Of a DNA stretch of 7,249 nucleotides, positions 1 to 5,808 are shown piece after piece (within the stretch, counting starts at the first letter, position 1; the number at the start of each line of letters is the position of its first letter). Position numbers and translations under genes: made by a program. A model generated the notes under the pieces. That model was given only the letters and a program-made list of their open reading frames with translations, was not told the DNA's origin and searched no databases. This stretch comes from Holosporales bacterium (GTDB lineage: Bacteria > Pseudomonadota > Alphaproteobacteria > RUG11792): the NCBI GenBank assembly GCA_031262205.1, contig JAISID010000021.1:1-7249 (forward strand). The letters run 5' to 3'.

Positions 1-303
1 AAGATACCCGCAGAATTTTTAGATGTACCGGAGGTGGAGGAAGCCATGAATGAATTACAATACGTAAGCCAAAATCCAGAGATGAGAAAGATTTACGAGG
101 AGCGTCTGCGCTGGCAGAACAACGAGCGGAATCTTCGCGCTCATCATTATAATAAAGGTGTGGCTGAAGGAAGAGCTGAAGGCGAATTGCGCAAAGCCAA
201 AGAAACAGCATTGAACGCCTTATCAATGAATTTGCCGTTAGAGCAAATATCGAAGCTAACAGGCTTATCATCTTCAGAGATAGAATCGTTAAAATCGCGT
301 TAA
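1..303 (+). CDS. Rpn-family recombination-promoting nuclease / putative transposase, C-terminal part (5' end outside window)
   Basis: The frame is open from base 1 (KIPAEFLDVPEVEEAMNEL...) and ends in TAA at 301-303, so this is the last ~100 codons of a longer gene. The visible part has the typical tail of Rpn/PDDEXK_2 proteins: a 'P-E-V-E-E-A-M-N-E-L' helix, 'Q-N-P-E-M-R-K-I-Y-E', a charged amphipathic helix with G-V-A-E-G-R-A-E-G-E repeats, and a terminal 'L-P-L-E-Q-I-S-K-L-T-G-L-S-S-S-E-I-E-S-L' segment resembling a small HTH. In this family the catalytic PD-(D/E)XK domain lies upstream, so activity cannot be judged here. The GTG at 34 and ATG at 46 are internal codons, not convincing starts. 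The gene is convergent to the phage block and likely belongs to the flanking chromosome or to a separate mobile gene. Family assignment is by recognition of the tail only. Confidence 0.75.
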   Translation, partial: KIPAEFLDVPEVEEAMNELQYVSQNPEMRKIYEERLRWQNNERNLRAHHYNKGVAEGRAEGELRKAKETALNALSMNLPLEQISKLTGLSSSEIESLKSR

Positions 304-321
304 GGTTGTTTTGCGTTTTAA
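289..321. terminator. Possible weak bidirectional terminator between convergent genes
   Basis: The arms TTAAAA-t-CGC (289-298) and GCG-TTTTAA (313-321) can pair as 9 bp with one bulged T around a 14-nt loop. The stem covers the stop codons of both convergent genes (301-303 on +, 318-320 on -). The stem is AT-rich with a bulge and there is no long T tract, so this is a tentative call. Confidence 0.25.
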
Positions 322-674
322 GCCATGAACAAAGCTTCCTGTTCTTTCCATAGGATCGGGAATTTTTTGTTGACGATATCCTGGATCGTCAAGTTTCTCG
401 GTACGTATCCGTCCATTATAAATCGCTGGATTTTCGGGCTTAGCCTGTTCACGGAAAGAATGCTTCTGACGTACCGCGGCGAGACTTTGTAGACTTCGCA
501 AAACTCTTTCTGCGTGATTCCGCACTTCTTTTGCAGTTGAGATTCCAGCCAGCGCGCTTTCGTAAGCAGTCTCGAAAACGACGTACTGATCCGCTTATCG
601 CCAATCTTCTGAATAGCGGCTCTGCGACCTTTTCGCGTTTGTATTTTCACCGGTATAAAAACTTCCTGATTCAT
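318..674 (-). CDS. Recombinase-associated helix-turn-helix protein
   Basis: A 118-residue protein begins at ATG 674. The in-frame ATG at 686 is possible, but 674 has a GGAG at 681-684 with 6-nt spacing. The N-terminus (V-F-I-P-V-K-I-Q-T-R-K-G-R-R) is basic. A middle segment (K-A-R-W-L-E-S-Q-L) leads into an HTH-like stretch: G-I-T-Q-K-E-F-C-E-V-Y-K-V-S-P-R-Y-V-R-S-I-L, followed by a 'L-S-P-K-I-Q-R-F-I-M-D-G' helix. It ends with L-T-I-Q-D-I ... F-P-I-L-W-K-E-Q. The same layout (HTH, L-x-P-x-I-x-x-x-I-x-x-G, L-T, F-P-x-x-W-x-x-Q) is known for proteins encoded next to DUF2924-linked serine recombinases in alphaproteobacterial prophages. It starts 29 nt after the recombinase stop and is the last gene of that cassette. 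A DNA-binding accessory or directionality role is an inference. Confidence 0.7.
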   Translation of the reverse strand: MNQEVFIPVKIQTRKGRRAAIQKIGDKRISTSFSRLLTKARWLESQLQKKCGITQKEFCEVYKVSPRYVRSILSVNRLSPKIQRFIMDGYVPRNLTIQDIVNKKFPILWKEQEALFMA

Positions 675-680
675 TCTGCT

Positions 681-684
681 CTCC
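681..684 (-). promoter_or_regulatory. Ribosome binding site choosing the start of the HTH protein
   Basis: GGAG lies 6 nt upstream of ATG 674. It overlaps the alternative in-frame ATG at 686, whose own upstream sequence (GCGATGAAAAA) has no such site. The start at 674 is therefore preferred. Confidence 0.5.
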
Positions 685-703
685 ATTTTTTCATCGCAAA
701 TTT

Positions 704-2017
704 CTACGCCGCAAGCTCGACCAAAAATCCGTCGAAGTCCTCCAGATTCAGCGTAATTTTTATGCCATCGTCCATTACATTGACGCTCTTAATCAGCATT
801 TGCAGGACTTTTCGTTTTTCTTCCGCGTATAAATACTTCCACGATTCGTTCAGATTTTTGACGGCATTCAAGAAGTCTGCTTTCGCTACGTCGCTTTGTT
901 TTTCGGCGAGGTTGTTTATTTTCATGATAATTTCCGGCGATTTGATGATCCGCAAAACCTCTTCAATCACGTTGCGTTCGAGGACTTCCGCCGGAACGGT
1001 TTTGTAAAGCGACTTGCAAGTCTTGTATTTCAGATGTTTTTTGCATGTGTAGTAATAATACGAGACGGCGCCGTTTTTTCGCGCGGAAGTTGCGCTCATT
1101 AAGCAATCGCAGGCGGCGCACCGTAGCAAGCCAGAAAGAAGAGCGGGAGAAGACGAAGGCTTCGGCGGTTTCTTGCCTTCCGCGTGTTTCGCAAAAATTT
1201 CTTGCGCGCGATTCCACGTTTCCTCTTCGATGATGGCTTCATGCTCGCCTGGGTATACGTTGTCTTTGTGGATCACGCAACCTTTGTAATACGGATTCCT
1301 CAAGATTCTAAAAACTGCTTGAGGCGCAAACATATGTCCGCCGATAGTTTCGCCAGTATTGAGTTTCTTAATTTTCGTCCTATAACCAAGCTGATTTAGA
1401 GACTGCGCGATTAAGCAATACGACTCTGTTTTCACAAATTCGCTGTATATAAACCTGATGATTTTCGCCTCGTCTTCATTAATAACGAGCTTGCGATTTT
1501 GGACTTCGTAGCCAAGCGGAACAACGCCGCCCATCCACATGCCCTTCTTTAAAGACGATGCAAACTTGTCTCGGATACGCTCTCCCGTAAGCTCTCGTTC
1601 AAATTGCGCAAAGCTAAGCAAAATGTTCAACATAAGCTTCCCCGCGGAAGTCGACGTGTTAAACGACTGCGTCACAGATACAAAGCTTACGTTGTGTTTC
1701 TCAAATAATTCGATGATCTTGGAAAAGTCAAACAGCGATCTGGACAAACGATCGATTTTATAGACGACAACCATGTCGATTAAGCCGGCTTCGATATCTT
1801 CGAACAGAGCTTTTAAAGCCGGACGATTCATATTTCCGCCGGTAAATCCGCCGTCGTCGTAGCGTTTAGAGATGAGCCGCCAGTTTTCGTGAGTTTGGCT
1901 AGCGATGTAATTTTCAGCGGATACGCGTTGAGCGTCGAGACTGTTAAAATCTTGTTCTAACCCGTCGTCGTTTGATTTTCGCGTGTATACCGCGCATCTT
2001 ATAGGCGTTTTTTCCAT
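704..2017 (-). CDS. Large serine recombinase (site-specific integrase/invertase family)
   Basis: A 437-residue protein. The N-terminal resolvase domain spans roughly residues 6-155. It has the nucleophile motif Y-T-R-K-S (Ser15), L-D-A-Q (Gln30), Y-D-D-G-G-F-T-G-G, the catalytic-face motif K-I-D-R-L-S-R-S (87-94) and F-A-Q-F-E-R-E-L-T-G-E-R-I. A Recombinase (PF07508-like) domain follows at about 163-275 (P-L-G-Y ... A-V-F-R-I-L-R-N-P-Y-Y-K-G). A zinc ribbon at about 297-335 has Cys300, Cys303, Cys325 and Cys334. The C-terminus is helical and ends with W-K-Y-L-Y-A-E-E-K-R-K-V-L. All key residues are present, so the enzyme looks intact, although the C-terminal part is on the short side for large serine integrases. 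ATG 2017 has GGGAG (2026-2030) 8 nt upstream and follows the DUF2924 stop by 3 nt, so the two are probably co-translated. A phage integration/excision role is likely. The att site cannot be identified from one end. Confidence 0.93.
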   Translation of the reverse strand: MEKTPIRCAVYTRKSNDDGLEQDFNSLDAQRVSAENYIASQTHENWRLISKRYDDGGFTGGNMNRPALKALFEDIEAGLIDMVVVYKIDRLSRSLFDFSKIIELFEKHNVSFVSVTQSFNTSTSAGKLMLNILLSFAQFERELTGERIRDKFASSLKKGMWMGGVVPLGYEVQNRKLVINEDEAKIIRFIYSEFVKTESYCLIAQSLNQLGYRTKIKKLNTGETIGGHMFAPQAVFRILRNPYYKGCVIHKDNVYPGEHEAIIEEETWNRAQEIFAKHAEGKKPPKPSSSPALLSGLLRCAACDCLMSATSARKNGAVSYYYYTCKKHLKYKTCKSLYKTVPAEVLERNVIEEVLRIIKSPEIIMKINNLAEKQSDVAKADFLNAVKNLNESWKYLYAEEKRKVLQMLIKSVNVMDDGIKITLNLEDFDGFLVELAA

Positions 2018-2020
2018 GTC

Positions 2021-2419
2021 TTACGCTCCCGCCACCCCAAAAAATTTCAGCCCGTTCCACTTCGCGCCGGTAATTTTCGTCGCTATCGATGAAAGCGATT
2101 TGTAAATCTCCCCAGCGTATGAAAAACCGTTGTCGACCACTAATATTTCAATGGATTTCCCCTTGTATTCCTTAATGATTTTCGAGCCGACCATCGGATG
2201 AAATTTTTGATTAATCGAATCTTTCGGGCTTTTAATTTTCTTCGCCGCTTCCTGAATCTTCTTTTGCGTGACCTCGTCGACTCCGCCGTAAATCAATTCC
2301 TGAATGCGATAAGCCAGCTTCGAAATCATATACTCTCTGCTAGAAATCGCCGGCGGATGTTCAAACATCTTGTTCCACAATGCCTTCAACTCGCCCGTCT
2401 TTTTGTTTTGCAATTCCAA
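2021..2419 (-). CDS. DUF2924 family protein, recombinase partner
   Basis: A 132-residue protein read from TTG 2419. The frame is closed by TAA five codons further upstream and no ATG lies between. It matches the DUF2924 pattern by eye: L-K-A-L-W-N-K-M-F-E-H-P-P near residues 11-23, S-R-E-Y-M-I-S-K-L-A-Y-R-I-Q-E-L (27-42), K-E-Y-K-G-K-S-I-E-I-L-V-V-D-N-G-F-S-Y-A-G (83-103), Y-K-S-L-S-S-I-A-T-K-I-T-G (106-118), and W-N-G-L-K-F-F-G at the end. DUF2924 genes are commonly found directly upstream of serine recombinases in prophages, as here (3-nt gap). The molecular function is unknown, and a DNA-binding or recombination accessory role is inference. No good Shine-Dalgarno sits at the usual distance from the TTG. 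Its first codons overlap the end of the DUF927 remnant, so translation may originally have been coupled to that gene. Confidence 0.85.
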   Translation of the reverse strand: MELQNKKTGELKALWNKMFEHPPAISSREYMISKLAYRIQELIYGGVDEVTQKKIQEAAKKIKSPKDSINQKFHPMVGSKIIKEYKGKSIEILVVDNGFSYAGEIYKSLSSIATKITGAKWNGLKFFGVAGA

Positions 2420-2733
2420 ATTACAGATTTTCGGTTAAATCCTCTGCATATTTCATTTTGAAACACTGACGGCGACACGTAAAAACATCGCCGCGTCTCT
2501 GTATACGGCTTTATATCCAGCCATGTTTTTTATTTTTTGATCGCTAACATCTTCTAAATCGTAAAAACGACTGTGGGCGTGAAGCTCGAAAAACGCTTTC
2601 GTCTGATCTAATATTTGCTTGTTTTCGTCGTCTCCAACACCCTCTTTTCTTCCAGCCAAGAATGAAAACATTTTAGAGCGGCTTTATACGAAGTTCCGAT
2701 ATTCCAATTTGTCACGCCGAGATTCGTCGCTAA
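2386..2733 (-). pseudogene. C-terminal remnant of a DUF927-type phage primase/helicase, two frameshifts
   Basis: Three frames join into one DUF927-like tail. From 2733 the first frame reads L-A-T-N-L-G-V-T-N-W-N ... A-A-L-K-C-F-H-S-W-L-E-E. Near 2653 it shifts to G-V-G-D-D-E-N-K-Q ... F-F-E-L-H-A-H-S-R-F-Y-D-L ... A-G-Y-K-A-V-Y-R-D-A-A-M-F. Near 2487 it shifts again to Y-V-S-P-S-V-F-Q-N-E-I-C-R-G-F-N-R-K-S-V, ending at TGA 2388-2386. Each shift is explained by a one-base change in a homopolymer: one A lost from an A run at about 2653, one T gained in a T5 run at about 2487. Family members have this order (catalytic core, 'CF-x-WL-E-R', 'H-x-x-SRF', 'Y-x-x-x-P-x-V-F-x-x-E-I-C-x-G'), but here everything before 'LATNLG' is missing. 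The intact 72-codon frame at 2453-2671 is only the middle piece, not a real gene. The remnant begins at the stop codon of the neighbouring ATPase gene. Confidence 0.7.
2420..2438 (+). repeat. Left copy of a bipartite inverted repeat
   Basis: On the + strand this reads ATTACAGATT directly followed by TTCGGTTAA. The same two blocks, separated by GCAACC, occur on the minus strand at 5351-5327, so the copies face inward. This copy abuts the TTG start of DUF2924 (2419) and lies inside the last codons of the DUF927 remnant. No flanking target duplication is visible. Confidence 0.5.
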
Positions 2734-4187
2734 TTCTTATTTTTACCAAAATGTAGTAGGTTGTCATTAATTTCTATTATTGATTTTTCAGGGAAATCAT
2801 AGTCGTATATTGAAGCAATTATAATTTGGTACTCTGAAAAATCTCGAACAAGTATTTTGATCATTGCGTTGACATTTTCCTTTTCAATTTCACCCCCGCT
2901 TGGAGAATCCAGAATAATCGGCAAACGCGTACCAGTATAATTAAAAATAGTTTTAATGTATCCAAGCCTAAAAGCAAAAACAATTTTATGAAATATCGCT
3001 CCCGATAAACTTTTTAAATCTGTTGTAAAAATATAATCATTATTTGGTCTGACATATTTTTCACCAACCCCCAGTTCTTTTGCGTATGTTGATATTGTCT
3101 CATGCAATGCAGAGATTAACTCGGTATTTTGCTTGACGCTTGCAGTAATTTGCTTTTCAAGCGATTTCTTGTCAGATGTTAATCGGGAGATTATCCGTTG
3201 AGTCGCAATAGCATCAATTTTCATTTTTAATATACTTTGATCAAATTCTTCTAAGCTACTTTTAACAGTAAACATAGTAGATTCACTATTTCTTTGTTGC
3301 TCTAATACCTTAATTTTTCTATCTATTTCGGAAAGCGAATCTGCAACCATTTTTCTTCTTGCAGATATAAGGTCTTCTGTTTCACGCAAAGCAACAATTG
3401 TATCTTCATTTACAGGAATTATTTTTTCGCTATCGGGAACTTTAACGGAAATTTTACAATTAGTTATATGTTTCTTAAAAGATGTATTCTTTCGTACAAC
3501 AGATTCAAGACGTTTTAATTCATCAAATACTGGTTTGCGTTCAGAGTACAATACTGCAAGTTTATTTTCAATCTCCTCTGCCGGCGTATCATAAGCGATA
3601 TTTTCACCGAGTTCGCTTATCTCCTTTTTATATTCAGCAATATTTAACATATATTTATACTTTTGGATTTCTCTTTTTTTAATTGTAAGCTCTTCTCCTA
3701 AACCATCGATAGACTGATTTGCCAAACCTCGTATTAATTCTTCTATACTGAAATGTATTTTACCAATGCAATTATAGCGATTAAGACCCGTCCAACCTTT
3801 CTCTTGATCGATATAATACGCGCCTAATAAATTGTTAAGAATCTCTGAATTTTCAATATCGAATATAATTTTATGCAAAGCGTTTATATCAACGGGGAGC
3901 GAGAAATGATCGCAGGATTCTCCATTTTCAAGAGTGATTAAATCGTTTCTTCTAGAAATTACCAAATTTTTACCATCGTTAGCGCAGATAGTTAATTCTA
4001 GATCGTACTCTGAAAAGTTTATGCCGCGCATATTTGGAATATTGTATCCCAAAGAATACAATATAAATCGGAGTAATGTAGTTTTACCAACGCTGTTTTT
4101 TTTGCTATGAATTATTGTAACTTTAGTTTTAAAATCAAACGTATTCTTAAAAAAACCCTTCTGTATATTTAAAGAAATAAGTCTCAT
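2730..4187 (-). CDS. SMC/ABC-type AAA ATPase of a nuclease-ATPase (Lamassu/ABC-3C-like) defence pair
   Basis: A 485-residue protein with ABC/SMC head halves at both ends and a helical coiled-coil-like middle (about 165-360). The N-terminal half has a Walker A variant S-K-K-N-S-V-G-K-T-T (28-37), where the usual first glycine is Lys29. A Q-loop-like I-D-Q-E-K-G-W is at 126-132. The C-terminal half has an ABC signature L-K-S-L-S-G-A (391-397) and a Walker B-like R-L-P-I-I-L-D-S-P-S-G-G-E (421-433), in which the residue after Asp427 is Ser rather than Glu. A final strand I-I-I-A-S is at 455-459. Rad50/SMC-like ATPases with a short coil pair with nucleases in Lamassu and ABC-three-component anti-phage systems. 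ATG 4187 overlaps the nuclease stop as ATGA, implying translational coupling. Sensing of phage DNA or replication intermediates is inference. The exact system name is uncertain. Confidence 0.8.
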   Translation of the reverse strand: MRLISLNIQKGFFKNTFDFKTKVTIIHSKKNSVGKTTLLRFILYSLGYNIPNMRGINFSEYDLELTICANDGKNLVISRRNDLITLENGESCDHFSLPVDINALHKIIFDIENSEILNNLLGAYYIDQEKGWTGLNRYNCIGKIHFSIEELIRGLANQSIDGLGEELTIKKREIQKYKYMLNIAEYKKEISELGENIAYDTPAEEIENKLAVLYSERKPVFDELKRLESVVRKNTSFKKHITNCKISVKVPDSEKIIPVNEDTIVALRETEDLISARRKMVADSLSEIDRKIKVLEQQRNSESTMFTVKSSLEEFDQSILKMKIDAIATQRIISRLTSDKKSLEKQITASVKQNTELISALHETISTYAKELGVGEKYVRPNNDYIFTTDLKSLSGAIFHKIVFAFRLGYIKTIFNYTGTRLPIILDSPSGGEIEKENVNAMIKILVRDFSEYQIIIASIYDYDFPEKSIIEINDNLLHFGKNKN

Positions 4188-5218
4188 TTTAAATTTACTT
4201 CTTTTTTGATATCAGAAATTCTGAATCGGGATCTTAACACATTACTAATTATTAATTGTATCAACTTCGGAAGTAGATCTTTGTCTAGGCTATCGCAAGC
4301 AAAATCATCTTTAAATTGCCTCCACTTCGATTTGATAAATTGCTTTTGTCGTTCTTTGCTGCTTATTTCAGTTTTGTATCCATTATATTCTGATATGACT
4401 TTTGTGACGAATTCAAAGCATTCAGTTTTATTTTTCATAATGTCCTCGTATTTGCGAGTAATTTCGTCCAATTCACCTTCGTCGCATCCGGCATTTTCAG
4501 CCTCTTCTTTACTCAAACGGCAAATACGAGCAATTATCGACCAAATCATATCCTTCTTTCCGATAGTTACTTTTGTGTCGGATTCAGAAGCATTTAAAGA
4601 AAAGGCGCGTTGCCAACCTTCCAGCATTTCTTGCCCTATTCCGCGGTCGCCTTCCCCTATTGAATTTAAAAACTCGTTTATAGTTTCTTTTATGACCTTG
4701 AATTTATTCTCACCGTCACCATGAAACTGTATAACACATACCGATAATTTCGACTTATCTAATTTAAAATCATTATCATCACACAATTTAATTATTTTGT
4801 CTTCACAAAGCTTGGGCAATTTATCCAATTTGTAGAAATTATACCCACTGCTAAAAGCAAACATTGTTCTTTCCTCGTTAAAGGGGTTAGGCGAATTTGT
4901 AACGTAAATAAGTTGCTCAATTGGTTCAGTATCAGGCACATCGTTCATTGACTTTAAGGCATCTTTTAATTTTTTGTTTAAATTGCTGGTATCTTCCGGA
5001 TCAAATACAGCCTTTACCTGTGAGTAAAACTTCTTTCCGCTATCCAACGTAATTTCAATATCTTCATATTCCCCTTCAACTTTCACAAATTCAGCGCTTT
5101 TAATGTTTTTTAACATCAAAACTATGGCCGCGTTGCTTTGAAACTCAAATCCAAACTGAATGTGAGCTGCATTTTTCTTAGGCTTCCTCCCTTTTTCAGA
5201 GTTTTTTGTACTCGTCAT
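4184..5218 (-). CDS. Predicted PD-(D/E)XK (DUF4297/Cap4-like) effector nuclease of the defence pair
   Basis: A 344-residue protein, first gene of the two-gene operon. After a basic N-terminus (residues 1-16) comes a restriction-like nuclease fold: F-G-F-E-F-Q-S-N-A-A-I (22-32), with Glu25 on the first helix, then G-E-Y-E-D-I-E-I (49-56) with Asp53, and S-Q-V-K-A (66-70) with Gln67 and Lys69. Together these read E...D...QxK. A following I-Y-V-T-N-S-P strand (104-110) is also typical of DUF4297/Cap4 nucleases. Residues about 190-344 are helical and I do not recognise them; they may be the ATPase-binding or sensor part. Pairing of such a nuclease with an SMC-like ATPase is the Lamassu (LmuA/LmuB) or ABC-3C layout, so abortive DNA cleavage on infection is the likely role. 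ATG 5218 has no clear Shine-Dalgarno. Both genes are visibly more AT-rich than the flanking phage genes, suggesting separate origin. Confidence 0.7.
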   Translation of the reverse strand: MTSTKNSEKGRKPKKNAAHIQFGFEFQSNAAIVLMLKNIKSAEFVKVEGEYEDIEITLDSGKKFYSQVKAVFDPEDTSNLNKKLKDALKSMNDVPDTEPIEQLIYVTNSPNPFNEERTMFAFSSGYNFYKLDKLPKLCEDKIIKLCDDNDFKLDKSKLSVCVIQFHGDGENKFKVIKETINEFLNSIGEGDRGIGQEMLEGWQRAFSLNASESDTKVTIGKKDMIWSIIARICRLSKEEAENAGCDEGELDEITRKYEDIMKNKTECFEFVTKVISEYNGYKTEISSKERQKQFIKSKWRQFKDDFACDSLDKDLLPKLIQLIISNVLRSRFRISDIKKEVNLK

Positions 5219-5238
5219 ATGCGTACTTTTTTATTTCG

Positions 5239-5267
5239 CTTTTACTTCTTTAAAATCTTTATTGCAA
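5239..5267 (-). promoter_or_regulatory. Candidate sigma70-type promoter for the nuclease-ATPase operon
   Basis: On the minus strand TTGCAA (5267-5262) and TAAAAG (5244-5239) are separated by 17 nt, each matching the -35 and -10 consensus at 4 of 6 positions. This would start transcription some 15 nt before ATG 5218. A nearby TTGTCA and two close GTCAA words (5281-5292 area) could be alternative or operator elements. AT-rich leaders give such matches by chance, so confidence is low. Confidence 0.3.
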
Positions 5268-5326
5268 CTATCTATATTGACTAATTTGACAATGTTTAGA
5301 TTACAGCTTTTTTTATTATATTTTTA

Positions 5327-5351
5327 TTAACCGAAGGTTGCAATCTGTAAT
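5327..5351 (-). repeat. Right copy of the bipartite inverted repeat
   Basis: On the minus strand this reads ATTACAGATT, GCAACC, TTCGGTTAA. The outer blocks match + strand 2420-2438 exactly (10 + 9 bases) with the central six bases absent there. It lies at the breakpoint behind the truncated exonuclease. A further ATTACAG word sits at 5300-5306 on the + strand, making a 7-bp inverted repeat with 5345-5351. Confidence 0.5.
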
Positions 5352-5363
5352 AGTATGTATTAC
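5347..5363. repeat. Perfect 6-bp inverted repeat at the exonuclease breakpoint
   Basis: GTAATA (5347-5352) and TATTAC (5358-5363) flank the 5-nt GTATG. It overlaps the stop codon of the truncated exonuclease (5360-5362). It may be a breakpoint scar or chance in AT-rich DNA. Confidence 0.4.
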
Positions 5364-5791
5364 TTAGGCGGTTTTGAAACTAGAACTCCGCGTTTTGCGG
5401 TATCGTTCCAGCTCTTGTTGTTCAGCGTCTTACACTCCCAGAGACACGGATATCTGCAGAAATCCAGCCCGCCAAAAATAATTCCATCGACATGTCCTGC
5501 TATCTTTCCATCGGCTGCAGAAAACCCGAATTGCTCGCCATTTTCGTTTCGAGTTCGTAGGTCGAAGCCGGCAAGTTTTATCCAATCGGCGATTAAGTCT
5601 TCAAGGCAATGCCCGATTGCAAAAGTTCGCAGATTTTGCGCGGAAACGTCCGCCTCGCGCTTCATATACTGCAGCTGAACCTTGCGAATACATTCTTCCC
5701 CAAGCATCGACGCGCCTAAATAGTCCCTTTTCTCTTGGCTTTTCCGTTGCTCAAGAAGCTTTACGTCAAGGAGATCGTTAATTCGCTGCAT
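5360..5791 (-). CDS. Truncated phage PD-(D/E)XK exonuclease (Cas4/RecB-like)
   Basis: A 143-residue protein from ATG 5791. A longer frame from TTG 5812 exists, but GGAGG at 5797-5801 sits 5 nt before ATG 5791 and decides the start. The N-terminal part has Y-L-G-A-S-M-L-G-E-E-C-I-R-K-V-Q (24-39), typical of phage Cas4-like nucleases. A-G-H-V-D-G-I-I (98-105, Asp102) and W-E-C-K-T-L (118-123, Glu119 and Lys121) supply the catalytic motifs. The family normally continues after 'VSKP' with a Y-x-A-Q-x-Q-x-Y segment and further helices. Here the frame stops at V-S-K-P-P-K. Reading past the TAA gives only ten more codons (Y-I-L-L-Q-I-A-T-F-G) before another stop. The C-terminal third is thus lost and the protein is probably inactive. 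Its start overlaps the antirepressor stop by 14 nt. In intact phages it would process ends for recombination together with the DUF669-like protein. Confidence 0.75.
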   Translation of the reverse strand: MQRINDLLDVKLLEQRKSQEKRDYLGASMLGEECIRKVQLQYMKREADVSAQNLRTFAIGHCLEDLIADWIKLAGFDLRTRNENGEQFGFSAADGKIAGHVDGIIFGGLDFCRYPCLWECKTLNNKSWNDTAKRGVLVSKPPK

Positions 5792-5808
5792 TGTCGCCTC
5801 CGTTTTTT
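5774..5808 (-). repeat. Gene-junction repeat, copy 2 (antirepressor/exonuclease)
   Basis: On the minus strand AAAAAA-C-GGAG, five variable bases, then AATGCA-G-C-G-AATTAACGAT. It matches 6620-6585 except for the variable spacer and three transitions. It includes the Shine-Dalgarno, the ATG, and the upstream gene's stop (14-nt overlap) in the same arrangement. Confidence 0.6.

Larger units (their letters stand above)
5219..5359 (-). other. AT-rich leader between the truncated exonuclease and the defence operon
   Basis: This 141-nt stretch holds no gene. It contains the candidate promoter, the right copy of the bipartite inverted repeat (5327-5351) and a small AACC-TTC-GGTT hairpin. Composition changes here from the mixed composition of the phage exonuclease to the AT-rich composition of the cargo genes, at about 5327-5345. 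The insertion or deletion breakpoint is therefore probably in this interval. Confidence 0.55.

Noticed and set aside
531..1007. Long + strand open frame opposite the recombinase C-terminus
   Set aside because: It is antisense to an intact serine recombinase with clear motifs; the translation has no recognisable domain.
2453..2671. 72-codon minus-strand frame as a separate small gene
   Set aside because: DUF927-like sequence continues on both sides in other frames, so it is the middle piece of a frameshifted remnant.
4206..4724. 172-codon + strand open frame opposite the nuclease gene
   Set aside because: It mirrors the coding frame on the minus strand and shows Ser/Phe/Ile-rich low-information translation without motifs.
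5331..5339. AACC-TTC-GGTT palindrome as an intrinsic terminator before the defence operon
   Set aside because: The stem is only 4 bp and is not followed by a T tract on the minus strand.
2400..5370. Target-site duplication flanking the 2420/5351 inverted repeats or the 2730/5330 breakpoints
   Set aside because: I compared the bases just outside each border and saw no matching direct repeat.
5355..5678. + strand open frame opposite the exonuclease
   Set aside because: The minus-strand frame carries the nuclease motifs; this one is its shadow.
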